From the NCBI GenBank assembly GCA_964408185.1, contig CAYOYK010000007.1:1-64000 (forward strand): DNA of 64,000 nt. The letters are read 5' to 3'. Positions 51,849 through 60,277 of the stretch are shown piece after piece. Below the pieces are notes generated by a model. It ran no database searches. It was not told the origin of the DNA and worked only from the letters and a program-made list of their open reading frames with translations. Source of the DNA: CAYOYK01 sp964408185 (lineage in GTDB: Bacteria; Bacillota; Clostridia; Christensenellales; Aristaeellaceae). Position numbers and translations under genes: made by a program. How positions within the stretch are numbered: the stretch's first letter is position 1; each line of letters opens with the position of its first letter.

Positions 51849-53738
51849 TCAGTCCACCATGCTCAGCAGCTTGGCGCTGCGCGTCAGGAACGCGCCGATC
51901 TCGTCTTTTTCCAGCGGACGCGTGCTCATGCGCGCCAAATCGTACAGCTGGGAGGCGATCAGCTCCCTGCGCTCGCCGTCCTCGCGCACGATCAGCTTGC
52001 TAACCACGGGGCTCTGGCTGTTGAGCACCAGCGTGTGGTGCTCCGGCATGGAGAAATCCTGCCCGTAGATCTTGCCCATCTCGCTGAAGCGGCGGCCCTG
52101 CTCGTCCTGCGTGAGCAGCGCGGCGGGCGCGTCCGGGGCCAGCTCGCGCAGCTGCACGGTCAGCTCCTTTTCGCCGGTCACGTTCTCAAACAGGGTTTTG
52201 AGCGCGGCTTCGGTATCCTCGTGCGCCTTTTTCTCGTCGTCGGTCTGCTCCGGGCTCTCGCTAAAGGCGCTCGCGTCCGCGTCCACGCGGGCGAATTGCA
52301 GGCCCTCCACCCCGGCGGAGTATTCCATAAAGCTCATGAAATTCAGGTCGATGATCGCGTCCAGCACGGCCACGTCGATGCCCTTCTGCTCGTAAAGCGC
52401 AACGGAGGCTGCCTGCCGGGTAGGATCGCTGGTGTAGTAGAGCTTTTTGCCGCAAGCGCCCTCGTTCTTGCTCAGGTACTCGTTCAGCGTAAGGTAGTCG
52501 CCCTTGGTGGTCTTAAACAGCAGGGTGTCCTTTACGGCCTCAAAGAACTTGCCGTCGCGCATGCAGCCGTACTTGACAAACGGGTGGATATCGTCCCAAT
52601 AGGTTTGATACTGCTCGCGGCTCTCGTTAAACAGCGAGGTCAGGCGATCGGCCACCTTGCGCGTGATATACGCGGACAGCTTTTTGACATAGCCGTCGTT
52701 TTGCAGGAAGGAGCGGCTCACGTTCAGCGGCAGGTCGGGGCAGTCGATCACGCCCTTGAGCAGCATCAGGAATTCGGGAATGACCTCCTTGATGTTATCG
52801 GCCACGAACACCTGACCGCTGAACAGCTTGATCTCGCCCTCGCGGGTGCCAAAATCGTTGCTCAGCTTGGGGAAGTACAGAATGCCTTTGAGGTTGAAGG
52901 GATAGTCCACGTTCAGATGCACGTAGAACAGCGGGTCCTCGTACACATGGAACATGTGCTTGTAGAAGGACTTGTACTCCTCGTCGGTGCATTCCTTGGG
53001 GTCCTTGAGCCAGAGGGCGGGCGTATCGTTGATGCGCTCAGGCTCGTTCACCTTTTCCTCGGCGGCTTCAGCCTCCGGAGCCTCGTCGGCCTTCGGCTCG
53101 TCGCTTGGCGCGACGGGCTTGGGTTCGTTGATCACGTCCAAGTAGACGGGCGTGTTCATGTAGCCGCAGTAGCGCGTCAGGACCTCGCGCACGCGGTATT
53201 CCTGCAAAAACTCCTTTTCCTCCTCCGCGATATGCAGGATGATGTCCGTGCCGCGCTCGGCGCGCGTGCCGTCGGCCATCTCGAAGGTCATGCCGTCGGG
53301 GCTTTCCCAATGCACGGCGGTCGCGCCCTCGCTGCCGGAGAGCGTCTCGATGGTCACGTTGTCCGCGACCATGAACGCGGAGTAGAAGCCAAGGCCAAAA
53401 TGGCCGATGATGCCGCTCTTGTCGCTGCCCTCGTAGCTTTTGAGGAATTCCTCCGCGCCGGAGAAGGCCACCTGATTGATGTACTTTTGCACTTCCTCGG
53501 CGGTCATGCCGATGCCGTTATCGGCAAAGCGCAGCTCGCCGTTCTTCGCGTCGATGGTCACGGTAACGCGGTACTCGTCGGCGGAGTCGGGGGCAAGCAT
53601 GCGCTGCTTTTGCACGGCGTCGCAGCCGTTGCTCACCAGCTCGCGGATAAAAATATCCTTGTCGGAGTACAGCCAGCGCTTGATGATGGGCATGATGTTT
53701 TGCGCGTGGATGGAAAGGTTGCCGGATTGAGTCGCCAT
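51849..53738 (-). CDS. htpG: Molecular chaperone HtpG (Hsp90)
   Basis: A 629-aa cytoplasmic Hsp90 homologue. The N-terminal GHKL ATPase carries IFIRELVSNGCDAVQKQR (E-x-x-SN box), FADNGIGMTAEEV and GHFGLGFYSAFMV. The middle domain contains the LPLNVSRSFLQND motif with the ATPase arginine. A short acidic charged linker (EPKADEAPEAEAAEEKVNE) sits at about residues 215-240. The C-terminal dimerisation domain is complete. The start has AGGAGG upstream. A CIRCE operator and a promoter lie 130 bp upstream, so expression is probably heat-inducible through HrcA. Confidence 0.96.
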   Translation of the reverse strand: MATQSGNLSIHAQNIMPIIKRWLYSDKDIFIRELVSNGCDAVQKQRMLAPDSADEYRVTVTIDAKNGELRFADNGIGMTAEEVQKYINQVAFSGAEEFLKSYEGSDKSGIIGHFGLGFYSAFMVADNVTIETLSGSEGATAVHWESPDGMTFEMADGTRAERGTDIILHIAEEEKEFLQEYRVREVLTRYCGYMNTPVYLDVINEPKPVAPSDEPKADEAPEAEAAEEKVNEPERINDTPALWLKDPKECTDEEYKSFYKHMFHVYEDPLFYVHLNVDYPFNLKGILYFPKLSNDFGTREGEIKLFSGQVFVADNIKEVIPEFLMLLKGVIDCPDLPLNVSRSFLQNDGYVKKLSAYITRKVADRLTSLFNESREQYQTYWDDIHPFVKYGCMRDGKFFEAVKDTLLFKTTKGDYLTLNEYLSKNEGACGKKLYYTSDPTRQAASVALYEQKGIDVAVLDAIIDLNFMSFMEYSAGVEGLQFARVDADASAFSESPEQTDDEKKAHEDTEAALKTLFENVTGEKELTVQLRELAPDAPAALLTQDEQGRRFSEMGKIYGQDFSMPEHHTLVLNSQSPVVSKLIVREDGERRELIASQLYDLARMSTRPLEKDEIGAFLTRSAKLLSMVD

Positions 53739-53805
53739 AAGGATCTACCTCCTGAAAAACGCTAAAAATACGGATCGTCGGAAGAGCGTTTGCGGTTCCA
53801 TGCGT

Positions 53806-53834
53806 ATTGTATCAGAGCTGGAAGCGTTTTGCAA
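53806..53834 (-). promoter_or_regulatory. Promoter of htpG
   Basis: On the minus strand TTGCAA (53834-53829), 17-bp spacer, TACAAT (53811-53806), 68 bp before the start codon. The CIRCE operator lies 7 bp upstream of the -35 box. Confidence 0.75.
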
Positions 53835-53841
53835 TCACAAA

Positions 53842-53868
53842 TTAGCACTCAGCGGAGCGGAGTGCTAA
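53842..53868 (-). promoter_or_regulatory. CIRCE operator (HrcA binding site)
   Basis: A perfect match to the consensus: TTAGCACTC, 9-bp spacer, GAGTGCTAA. It is the target of the heat-shock repressor HrcA. Here it precedes htpG, whereas it usually controls dnaK and groESL operons. Confidence 0.95.
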
Positions 53869-53923
53869 CAAAGCGAGAATCCACAACAAAAAATAATGCG
53901 AATCGGGTGTGCGCGGTGCGCAA

Positions 53924-54229
53924 CCGACGGACGGCGCGTGGCCGACAGACGGCACTCAACCGACAGGCGGCGCATGACCGATAGGCAGCGTATATCCGAC
54001 AGGCAACATATGGCCGACAGGCAACATATGGCCGATAGGCAGCGTATATCCGACAGGCAGCGTATCGCCGATAGGCGGCGTATGGCCGATAGGCAACGTA
54101 TATCCGACAGGCAACATATGACCGATAGACGGCGTATGGCCGATAGGCAACGTATATCCGACAGGCAACATATGGCCGATAGGCAACGTATATCCGACAG
54201 ACAACATATCGCCGATAGGCGGCGCGTCC
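53924..54229. repeat. Minisatellite: 17 tandem copies of an 18-bp unit
   Basis: Seventeen contiguous 18-bp copies with consensus CCGACAGGCAACATATGG. Two alternating sub-types occur: CCGACAGGCAACATATGG and CCGATAGGCAACGTATAT. The first CCGA is invariant. There are no spacers. The unit is a multiple of 3, so frames are kept: plus-strand frames give hexapeptides of the MADRQH/ISDRQR type, and one minus-strand frame gives a LPIGHMLPVGYT-like pattern. No ribosome site or reasonable start supports translation. It separates the htpG promoter from the 3' end of the glycosyltransferase gene, in a gap (53869-54296) with no gene seen. Confidence 0.93.
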
Positions 54230-54296
54230 GCGCCGGGCGCGCGCAAATCACCCGCGCCCCATTCGGCAGCAGCGCAGGCCGCGCAATCCCTCCCGC

Positions 54297-55289
54297 CTAT
54301 CGCAAGAGCCTCCGCGCGGTCCGATACACGCCGCGGTAGGCTGCCCGATAAACCGGCCAGCCCAGCCGTAAACAGCGGTACAGCGCTCGCTGGCTGGCGG
54401 TAAAGCCCGCGCGGTGCAGCGAGCAGCCCGGATCGGCCAACAGTGTTTGCCGAGCCTCGATGCGCGCCTCGCGCGCCCATGCCGCGTTCCGCTCGCCTGC
54501 GGGAGCCTCCGCGATGCGCTGGCACACCATCAGCGCGTCCATCAGCCGGAAGCGTCGGGCGGCCTCCTCGGCCTCCGGGCAGAACGCCCGCGCCAGCGTC
54601 TGCATGCGCTGGCAGGCCGCCAGAGACGAGCATTTTTTCGCGGTCAGCCGCCCAAGCATCGCGCTGCCCGGCTGGACGGTGTAGCGGTGCAGCGGCGCGG
54701 GAAAGAACGAGGTTTCCCCCGGCGCTTGCAGATATCGCAGCAAAAACAGCATGTCCTCGTAAATGTGCACATCCTCATCGAAGCGCGTGTCGCTTTTGCG
54801 CAGCAGCTTGGCGTGCAGCGTGCCGTCAAAGGGCGCGCCCCGCAGCATGGCAAGCGCGGCCTGATCGTGCGGGTAGGCTTGCGCTTGAGGGATGGCGGGC
54901 CGGCTCATCAGGCGGTCGTTCTCATCCACGCGCTGATCTGTGCCCACCGTCATGCGCACGCCGGGCCCGGTCATACGCGCAAGCAGCTCCGCCATGGCAG
55001 TTGGCTCCAGCGCGTCGTCTGCGTCGAGGAACAGCCAGTACTCGCCCTGCGCTTGCTCCAGCGCCAGATTGCGGGCGCGGCTCACGCCGCCGTTCTCCGT
55101 GTGGATGGGCCTGACGCGCGGGTCGGCGGCCGCGTACCGCTCCAGCACCGCGAGTGTGCCGTCGGTCGAGCCGTCGTCCGTCGCGAGCAGCTCAAAGTCG
55201 GCGTAGGTCTGCGCCAGCGCGCTCTCGATGCAGCGGGGAAGGGTTCTCTCGGCGTTATAGGCCGGAACGATCAGGCTGATGGTCGGCAT
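54297..55289 (-). CDS. Family 2 glycosyltransferase
   Basis: A 330-aa GT-A fold inverting transferase. N-terminal ISLIVPAYNAERTLPRCIES, LATDDGSTDGTL and HTENGGVSRARNLALEQAQGEYWLFLDADD (DAD metal motif at about 85-87) define the family. An acid in HIYEDMLFLLRYL may be the catalytic base. The C-terminal third is basic and helical. AAAGGAG precedes the ATG at 55289. It is divergent from the nucleotidyltransferase operon, so it probably decorates the same surface polymer (inference). Confidence 0.92.
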   Translation of the reverse strand: MPTISLIVPAYNAERTLPRCIESALAQTYADFELLATDDGSTDGTLAVLERYAAADPRVRPIHTENGGVSRARNLALEQAQGEYWLFLDADDALEPTAMAELLARMTGPGVRMTVGTDQRVDENDRLMSRPAIPQAQAYPHDQAALAMLRGAPFDGTLHAKLLRKSDTRFDEDVHIYEDMLFLLRYLQAPGETSFFPAPLHRYTVQPGSAMLGRLTAKKCSSLAACQRMQTLARAFCPEAEEAARRFRLMDALMVCQRIAEAPAGERNAAWAREARIEARQTLLADPGCSLHRAGFTASQRALYRCLRLGWPVYRAAYRGVYRTARRLLR

Positions 55290-55364
55290 AGGCGCTCCTT
55301 TCGGTTGTGCTTGCGGGTTCAGTATAGCGCAAAACCGCGCGTTTTTCAACGGTGCATAGGCGGC

Positions 55365-55393
55365 TTGAAAACCGCGCCCGATTCTGGTACACT
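55365..55393 (+). promoter_or_regulatory. Promoter of the envelope polymer operon
   Basis: TTGAAA (55365-55370), 17-bp spacer, TACACT (55388-55393) with extended -10 TGG, 32 bp before the nucleotidyltransferase start. The divergent glycosyltransferase gene starts 75 bp away. Confidence 0.7.
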
Positions 55394-55424
55394 AGAGCAA
55401 ATTCTGCAAGGGGGGCTTATCGGG

Positions 55425-56162
55425 ATGCAAGCGATGATTTTGGCCGCGGGGCTTGGCAAGCGCCTGCGTCCGCTCACCGATACCATGCCCAAGGCGCTGG
55501 TGCCGGTAAACGGCGTTCCGCTTCTTTTACACGCGTTGGACTGCCTGAGCTGCTTTGAGATCAGCGACGTGATTCTGGTGGTCGGCCACCGCAAGGGCGA
55601 TATCATCGGCGTGGTGGGTCACGAGTATAACGGCATGAAGATCACCTACGTCGAGAATCCCGATTACGAGACCACCAACAACGTCTACTCGCTCTATCTG
55701 GCGCGGGATTATGTCAAGGATGACTGCCTGATGCTGGAATGCGATATCTACTATACGACCGATTTGATTGAGCGTCTGCTATCCGGCAAGGCGGCCTGCA
55801 ACATTCTGGTCAGCCCCTTCCGCGCCGAAACCATGAACGGCTCGGTCGTTTTTTGCGATGCGGGGGATCGCGTCACGTCCCTCGTCATCAAGCGCGATCA
55901 GGGCGAGGATTTCGACTATTCGCACGCGCTCAAGACGGTCAATGCCTACCTGTTTAAAGACGGCTGGATGCGGCGCGTGCTGATGCCCAACCTGGAGACC
56001 TATGTGCGCACGCAGGGGGTCAACAGCTACTATGAGCTGGTGATCGGCGGGCTGATTTACTATGGCAACAGCGATATACAGGTCGTCCGCATCCCGGATG
56101 ACCGCTGGTACGAGATCGACGATCAGGACGACCTGCGCAAGGCCGAGGAGGCCAAGCTGTGA
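55425..56162 (+). CDS. Nucleotidyltransferase (LicC-like sugar/choline phosphate NTase)
   Basis: A 245-aa nucleotidyltransferase. It has the NTP-binding signature AMILAAGLGKRLRPLTDTMPKALVPVNG, then DVILVVGHRKG, TTNNVYSLYLARDYV, and LECDIYY (metal-binding acid). These segments are close to LicC-type phosphocholine cytidylyltransferases and other small NTases that activate a phosphorylated alcohol or sugar with CTP or UTP. An activated donor for the TagB/F-like enzyme two genes downstream fits, such as CDP-choline or CDP-ribitol/glycerol-type products (inference). The gene starts at 55425; an ATG three codons later is an alternative. Its end overlaps the racemase gene by 4 bp (GTGA). Confidence 0.86.
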   Translation: MQAMILAAGLGKRLRPLTDTMPKALVPVNGVPLLLHALDCLSCFEISDVILVVGHRKGDIIGVVGHEYNGMKITYVENPDYETTNNVYSLYLARDYVKDDCLMLECDIYYTTDLIERLLSGKAACNILVSPFRAETMNGSVVFCDAGDRVTSLVIKRDQGEDFDYSHALKTVNAYLFKDGWMRRVLMPNLETYVRTQGVNSYYELVIGGLIYYGNSDIQVVRIPDDRWYEIDDQDDLRKAEEAKL

Positions 56163-56890
56163 AGGCTGGGGCCATCGGGGTGCTGGGCGGAATGGGCTCG
56201 CTGGCGACCGCTGATTTCTTCACGCGGCTGGTGCGCGCCTTCCCTGCCGAAAAGGAGTGGGATCGCCCCCGCATCGTGGTGGATAACGCCTGCCAGATGC
56301 CCAGCCGCGTTCGGGCCATCCTGTACGGCGAGCGCCGCGAGGAGCTGATAGCCGCGCTGGCGGGCGGCCTCGCGGGCCTTGCCGCGCAAGGCTGTACGGA
56401 TATCGTGCTTGCGTGCAACACCAGCCATGTCTTTCTGCCGGAGGTTCTCCCGCTTGCCGAGGAGCAGTCCGGCGGCCGTCCGTTCCGGGTCTGGCACATC
56501 CTTGAGCTGCTGGGCGAGGAGCTGCGCCGGGACGGCGTTCGCCGCGTCAGCCTGATCGCCACGGAGGGCACCATCCTGTCGGGGATTTATCCGCGGGTGC
56601 TGGCTAAATACGGCGTGCAGGTGGATTGCGAGGGCGAGGCCGCCTTTGCCGAGCTTCGTTTCCTCATCGAGGCCGTCAAGTGCGACCGAATCGACGCGGA
56701 GGCGCTGCGGCGGTTCTGCGCGCTGCTGGAGCGCCAGCCCTGCGCCGACGTGGTGCTGGGCTGCACGGAGTTTCCCATTCTGCGCGGCGCGCTGGGCGAC
56801 CGCGAGGCGACGCTGACCAAGCGTCTGCGCGATCCGCTGGCCTCCGCTCTCGACGCGCTGAAGGCCGAATATCTGGGGGCGAACGCATGA
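56159..56890 (+). CDS. Aspartate/glutamate racemase family protein
   Basis: A 243-aa PLP-independent racemase of the Asp/Glu/hydantoin family. Both catalytic cysteines are visible: one in VLACNTSHVF and one in VVLGCTEFPIL; GVLGGMGSLATADFF at the N-terminus is typical of the RacX/YgeA branch. It uses a GTG start overlapping the nucleotidyltransferase stop, and its own end overlaps the TagB/F-like gene by 4 bp. Tight coupling to envelope genes suggests that it makes a D-amino acid for the polymer or for muropeptides. The true substrate is unknown. Confidence 0.9.
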   Translation: MKAGAIGVLGGMGSLATADFFTRLVRAFPAEKEWDRPRIVVDNACQMPSRVRAILYGERREELIAALAGGLAGLAAQGCTDIVLACNTSHVFLPEVLPLAEEQSGGRPFRVWHILELLGEELRRDGVRRVSLIATEGTILSGIYPRVLAKYGVQVDCEGEAAFAELRFLIEAVKCDRIDAEALRRFCALLERQPCADVVLGCTEFPILRGALGDREATLTKRLRDPLASALDALKAEYLGANA

Positions 56891-58071
56891 GCTTGCTCGG
56901 CGCGGTCAAGGCGCCGCTTCGCGCCGCGCGCAACGCCTACTATCGGCGCTGGCCCGCGCTGCGCCGCGCCCTGACCGGACGGCGGCGTATATTGCTGTAC
57001 GTCAACAACCAAGCCATGTCGTCGCATATCTGGCGGTACTATGAGTGCGTGCAGGATGAGCGCGGCCTCGATTTTTCCTTGTACGAGCCGGAGGGCGCGC
57101 TGACCAACGCCGCCGCCGACGTGTTTGAGCAAAACGTCGCCGCGAGCCGCATCCGCCGCTGCAAGCATCCGGGCTTCGTCGCGTGGGATCTGATCGTCTG
57201 CGCGGATATGCGAACCCCCGCCAGCTTTACGCGGGAGATGACGCCCCTGCTGTACGTCAACCATGGCCTGCACATCGTCTCCATGGATGGCGGCGCGCGC
57301 CTGTACTGCTATGGGGACAGCGCGCTGGATGAGCGCGGGCAGCCCAAGTTTACGCGCATGCTGGAAAGCAACCGGCACATCGTCCGGGAAATGGCGACAT
57401 TCGATCCTCGCTTCGCGCCGCGCATCGTGTGGTCGGGCTTCAAGTTTGCGGGCAGCATCGCGGACGCGGTCGCCGCCCGCGCGGAAATCCGCCGCCGGAT
57501 GGGCGTGCCGGAAAACGTCTGCCTCGTAGGCTTTTTTGGCACGTGGCGGGAGCACAGCCTGTTCCACGCGCTGGGCCCCGGCTTGTTTGACGCGTGCGAG
57601 GCGCTGCGGCCGGAGGGCTATCAATTCCTGTTTTCCATCCATCCCAAGGAGTATGGTCGGTACGCCCCGGATATCGAGCCGATGGGCGAGTTGGTGGAGA
57701 GCCAGCGCGCGCGCGGCATGCTGGTGCGCAGCCCCGGCGAGCCCTTCGAGCCCGCCATGGCCGCCTGCGATATCGTCGTGTCCGATTACAGCTCCATGGC
57801 CGAGAGCGCGATCATCGCCGGGCGAAAGCTGGTCTTCAGCCCGTACCCGGACGGCATGGTTTGGAAGCGCAGCCTCACCGCCGAGGCGCGGCGCGCGCTG
57901 CCCACGCTGCCGGACGTATCGCGCCTGCGCGAGGTGCTGGACGCGGTACGCGCCGCGCCGCTTGATCCGTTCATCGCAGACGCTCGGCTTCAGCTCGTCC
58001 GCGCCGATCACGACCAAGTCGTCCGCGACGTGACGCGCGAGCTGCTGCAAAAGGAGGCGCGCCGTGCCTGA
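56887..58071 (+). CDS. TagB/TagF-like CDP-glycerol/polyol phosphotransferase family protein
   Basis: A 394-aa GT-B fold transferase of the CDP-glycerol glycerophosphotransferase family. The C-terminal half shows FSIHPKEYGRYAPDIEP and DIVVSDYSSMAESAIIAGRKLVFSPYPDG; the family SD-x-SS-M motif is clear. In the N-terminal half, LLYVNHGLHIV probably contains the catalytic histidine. The N-terminus is basic and amphipathic, fitting membrane-surface attachment. Overlaps the racemase stop (ATGA). It would transfer a polyol phosphate onto a lipid-linked acceptor, as in teichoic acid synthesis; exact donor unknown. Confidence 0.86.
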   Translation: MSLLGAVKAPLRAARNAYYRRWPALRRALTGRRRILLYVNNQAMSSHIWRYYECVQDERGLDFSLYEPEGALTNAAADVFEQNVAASRIRRCKHPGFVAWDLIVCADMRTPASFTREMTPLLYVNHGLHIVSMDGGARLYCYGDSALDERGQPKFTRMLESNRHIVREMATFDPRFAPRIVWSGFKFAGSIADAVAARAEIRRRMGVPENVCLVGFFGTWREHSLFHALGPGLFDACEALRPEGYQFLFSIHPKEYGRYAPDIEPMGELVESQRARGMLVRSPGEPFEPAMAACDIVVSDYSSMAESAIIAGRKLVFSPYPDGMVWKRSLTAEARRALPTLPDVSRLREVLDAVRAAPLDPFIADARLQLVRADHDQVVRDVTRELLQKEARRA

Positions 58072-59665
58072 CGCTTCCCGCACGCGCAACAGCGCGCGCA
58101 ACGCCACCATGAGCCTGCTCACGCAGGCGCTCGGCCTGCTGCTCTCCTTTGCGGGGCGGCTTGTATTCGTGCGCACGCTGGGCGAGGAATACTTGGGCAT
58201 CTCCGGCTGGTTCAGCAACATCCTCAGCATCCTCAGCATCAGCGAGCTTGGCATCGGCACGGCCATTGTGGTCAGCCTGTACAAGCCGCTTGCCTCCGGC
58301 AACGAGGGCCGCATCCGCGCGAGCATCCGGCTGCTCCGACGCGCGTACTACTGTGTGGGCGCGGCGGTGCTGACGCTTGGCCTGTGCCTGCTGCCCTTCT
58401 TGGACGTGCTGGTCAACAAGCAGACCGAGCTGGTCGATCTGCGCGTCTGCTATTTGCTGTTCCTGAGCCAATCCGTGTTCAGCTATCTGTTTTGCGGCTA
58501 CAAGACGGCCATCTTCACCGCCGATCAGCGCCAGAGCCGCGTCAACCTGATCCAGTGCGTCGTCAACGCGGCGGTCACGCTCTGCCAGATCGTGACGCTG
58601 CTGCTGTGGCGCAACTACTACCTGTACGTCGTCTATTTGGTGGCGGGAGCCGCGCTCAAAAACCTGCTCGTCGCCGCCAGCGCCAACCGGGAGTATCCCT
58701 ACCTGCGCCATGTCACGCGCCTGCGCCCGGAGGAGGACGATAGGGCGTTGCTGCCCACGGCGGAGCGAAAGGGCATCTTTCACAACCTGTTTGGGCTAAG
58801 CCTCTACCGCTTGAGCGGCACGGTGCTCAACGCCACGGACAACTTGGTGCTGGGCAAATGGATCGGCTTTGCGATCATAGGCGTGTACAGCAACTATCTG
58901 CTGGTCATTACCGCGCTGACCACCATGTTCCAGCTCGTGTTCCAGAGCTTTACGGCCAGCGTGGGCAACCTCAACGTCACGGAATCCTCGGAGCGCAAGG
59001 CGTTTGTGTTCCGCTGCCTGAACCAGCTGGACGGCTGGCTGTACGGCTTTGCGGCGGTTTGCCTTTTGGTGCTCATCGATCCGTTTATTACGCTGGTTTT
59101 TGGCCCCGAATGGGTCTTTGCCGACGCGTGGGTAACGCCGATCATCGCGCTCAACTTCCTGACCAGCGGCCTGCTGGAAACCACCATCATGTACAAGGAC
59201 GCGTGCGGGCTGTTCTGGCAGGGCCGCTTTCGGCCTGTGTTCTCCGCAGGGCTGAACATCGTGCTGTCCATCTGGTGGGTGGGGCCGTGGGGGATCGCGG
59301 GCGTGCTGGCCGCCACCATCGTCAGTCGGCTGCTCACCACATGGTGGTTTGACCCGTGGATGGTGCATCATTACGCGCTGAAAACAAGCTGCAAGGGGTA
59401 CTTCCTGCGCACGCTCGCCGTTGTGGGCGTATTTGCCGCGCTGGGCGCGGGCCTGACGCTTCTGCGCAACGCCCTCTTCCCGATGGATTCCCTTCCCGGC
59501 TTTTTGGCAATGATGTTGCTTTGCGCCACGATCCCCAACGCGGCGTTCTACCTGATGTATCGGCGCACGCCGGAGTTTGCCTACACGCTGCGCACGGCCA
59601 AGGGACTGCTGGGCCGCGTGCTGCATAAGGCCAAGCGTCCGGACGAAGCCGACCAAGACGCCTGA
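58064..59665 (+). CDS. Polysaccharide flippase (Wzx/MATE-like)
   Basis: A 533-aa protein with about 14 hydrophobic helices, of the polysaccharide biosynthesis/MOP flippase family. Typical features are the short basic N-terminus NSARNATMSLLTQALGLLLSFAGR, YLGISGWFSNILSILSISELGIGTAIVVSLYKPLA, NATDNLVLGKWIGFAIIGVYSNYLLVI and the C-terminal helices. It would translocate the lipid-linked envelope polymer made by the upstream genes. A GTG start at 58064 has AAAGGAGG upstream and overlaps the preceding gene by 8 bp. Ends at a strong terminator. Confidence 0.92.
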   Translation: MPDASRTRNSARNATMSLLTQALGLLLSFAGRLVFVRTLGEEYLGISGWFSNILSILSISELGIGTAIVVSLYKPLASGNEGRIRASIRLLRRAYYCVGAAVLTLGLCLLPFLDVLVNKQTELVDLRVCYLLFLSQSVFSYLFCGYKTAIFTADQRQSRVNLIQCVVNAAVTLCQIVTLLLWRNYYLYVVYLVAGAALKNLLVAASANREYPYLRHVTRLRPEEDDRALLPTAERKGIFHNLFGLSLYRLSGTVLNATDNLVLGKWIGFAIIGVYSNYLLVITALTTMFQLVFQSFTASVGNLNVTESSERKAFVFRCLNQLDGWLYGFAAVCLLVLIDPFITLVFGPEWVFADAWVTPIIALNFLTSGLLETTIMYKDACGLFWQGRFRPVFSAGLNIVLSIWWVGPWGIAGVLAATIVSRLLTTWWFDPWMVHHYALKTSCKGYFLRTLAVVGVFAALGAGLTLLRNALFPMDSLPGFLAMMLLCATIPNAAFYLMYRRTPEFAYTLRTAKGLLGRVLHKAKRPDEADQDA

Positions 59666-59672
59666 AACCGAC

Positions 59673-59706
59673 AAAAAGCCCTCCGGCGTGTCCGGAGGGC
59701 TTTTTT
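59673..59706 (+). terminator. Bidirectional intrinsic terminator
   Basis: A 14-bp stem (59673-59686 with 59692-59705; AAAAAGCCCTCCGG arm) with a 5-base loop and a T-run to 59706 on the plus strand; on the minus strand the complementary T-run is also present. It lies between the convergent flippase and ECF genes. Confidence 0.9.
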
Positions 59707-59741
59707 GTCAGCGCGGCGCTTGCGTGCCTGCGACGCTCCTG

Positions 59742-60272
59742 TCAGCGCGGCGTTTGTATGCCGCGGGCGGCTCTTCTTGTCAGCTTGACCAGCGGCCCGC
59801 CCAGCAGCAGCGCCAGCACGAAGTTGCCCGCGCAATGCACCAGATCAAACGGAATGCCGCTGATAAAGTAGCTTGCCGCCAGCCCCGGCCCGCCGACAAA
59901 CAGGTAGGGGATCGCGCACAGCAGCCCAAACAGCAGCCCAAACGCGCCTGATATCACCGCCCAGAGAACCGGGCTGTCCAGCGCGCGCAGCGCGTACACA
60001 ACGACGCAAAGGACGGCCCACACATACAGGTAGTTGATCGTCCAAAGGGACAGCCCGTACAGCAGCACCTCCAGCAGCACAAACACATAGGCGATCAGCA
60101 GCGCCTTGAGGCCGAACACGCGGGTAAAGACCATCAGCAGCAGACTGACAGGCTCAATGTTGGGAAGCTGTGCCATGGCGACCTGCAGCGCGAAGGTCAG
60201 CGCGGCCAGCAGCGCAAAGAGCACCAGCTCGTAGGTAGTCAAAACCGGGCGACGTCTGGGCCGGCTGGTCAT
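59742..60272 (-). CDS. ECF transporter S component (putative corrinoid/cobalamin uptake)
   Basis: A 176-aa membrane protein with about six helices, N-terminal RRRPVLTTYELVLFALLAALTFALQVAMA, a pattern typical of S components of energy-coupling factor vitamin transporters. Segments such as GALFGLLCAIPYLFVGG-like (actual: FGLLFGLLCAIPYLFVGGP) and ISGIPFDLVHCAGNFVLALLLGGPLVKL match the six-helix S-component architecture. The start at 60272 is 5 bp after the stop of the DUF4430 gene. The cobalamin riboswitch in front of this pair points to cobalamin or a corrinoid precursor as ligand, comparable to CblT/CbrT-type S components; that assignment is inference. The shared EcfT/EcfA module must be encoded elsewhere. 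Confidence 0.78.
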   Translation of the reverse strand: MTSRPRRRPVLTTYELVLFALLAALTFALQVAMAQLPNIEPVSLLLMVFTRVFGLKALLIAYVFVLLEVLLYGLSLWTINYLYVWAVLCVVVYALRALDSPVLWAVISGAFGLLFGLLCAIPYLFVGGPGLAASYFISGIPFDLVHCAGNFVLALLLGGPLVKLTRRAARGIQTPR

Positions 60273-60277
60273 GGCGC

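Noticed and set aside
48936..54229. CRISPR arrays
   Set aside because: Both arrays are head-to-tail repeats with no spacers, and no cas genes are near.
53896..54633. Frames over the 18-bp array (plus 147 aa, minus 225 aa)
   Set aside because: Repeat-derived hexapeptides without ribosome site; the minus-strand frame is out of frame with the real glycosyltransferase.
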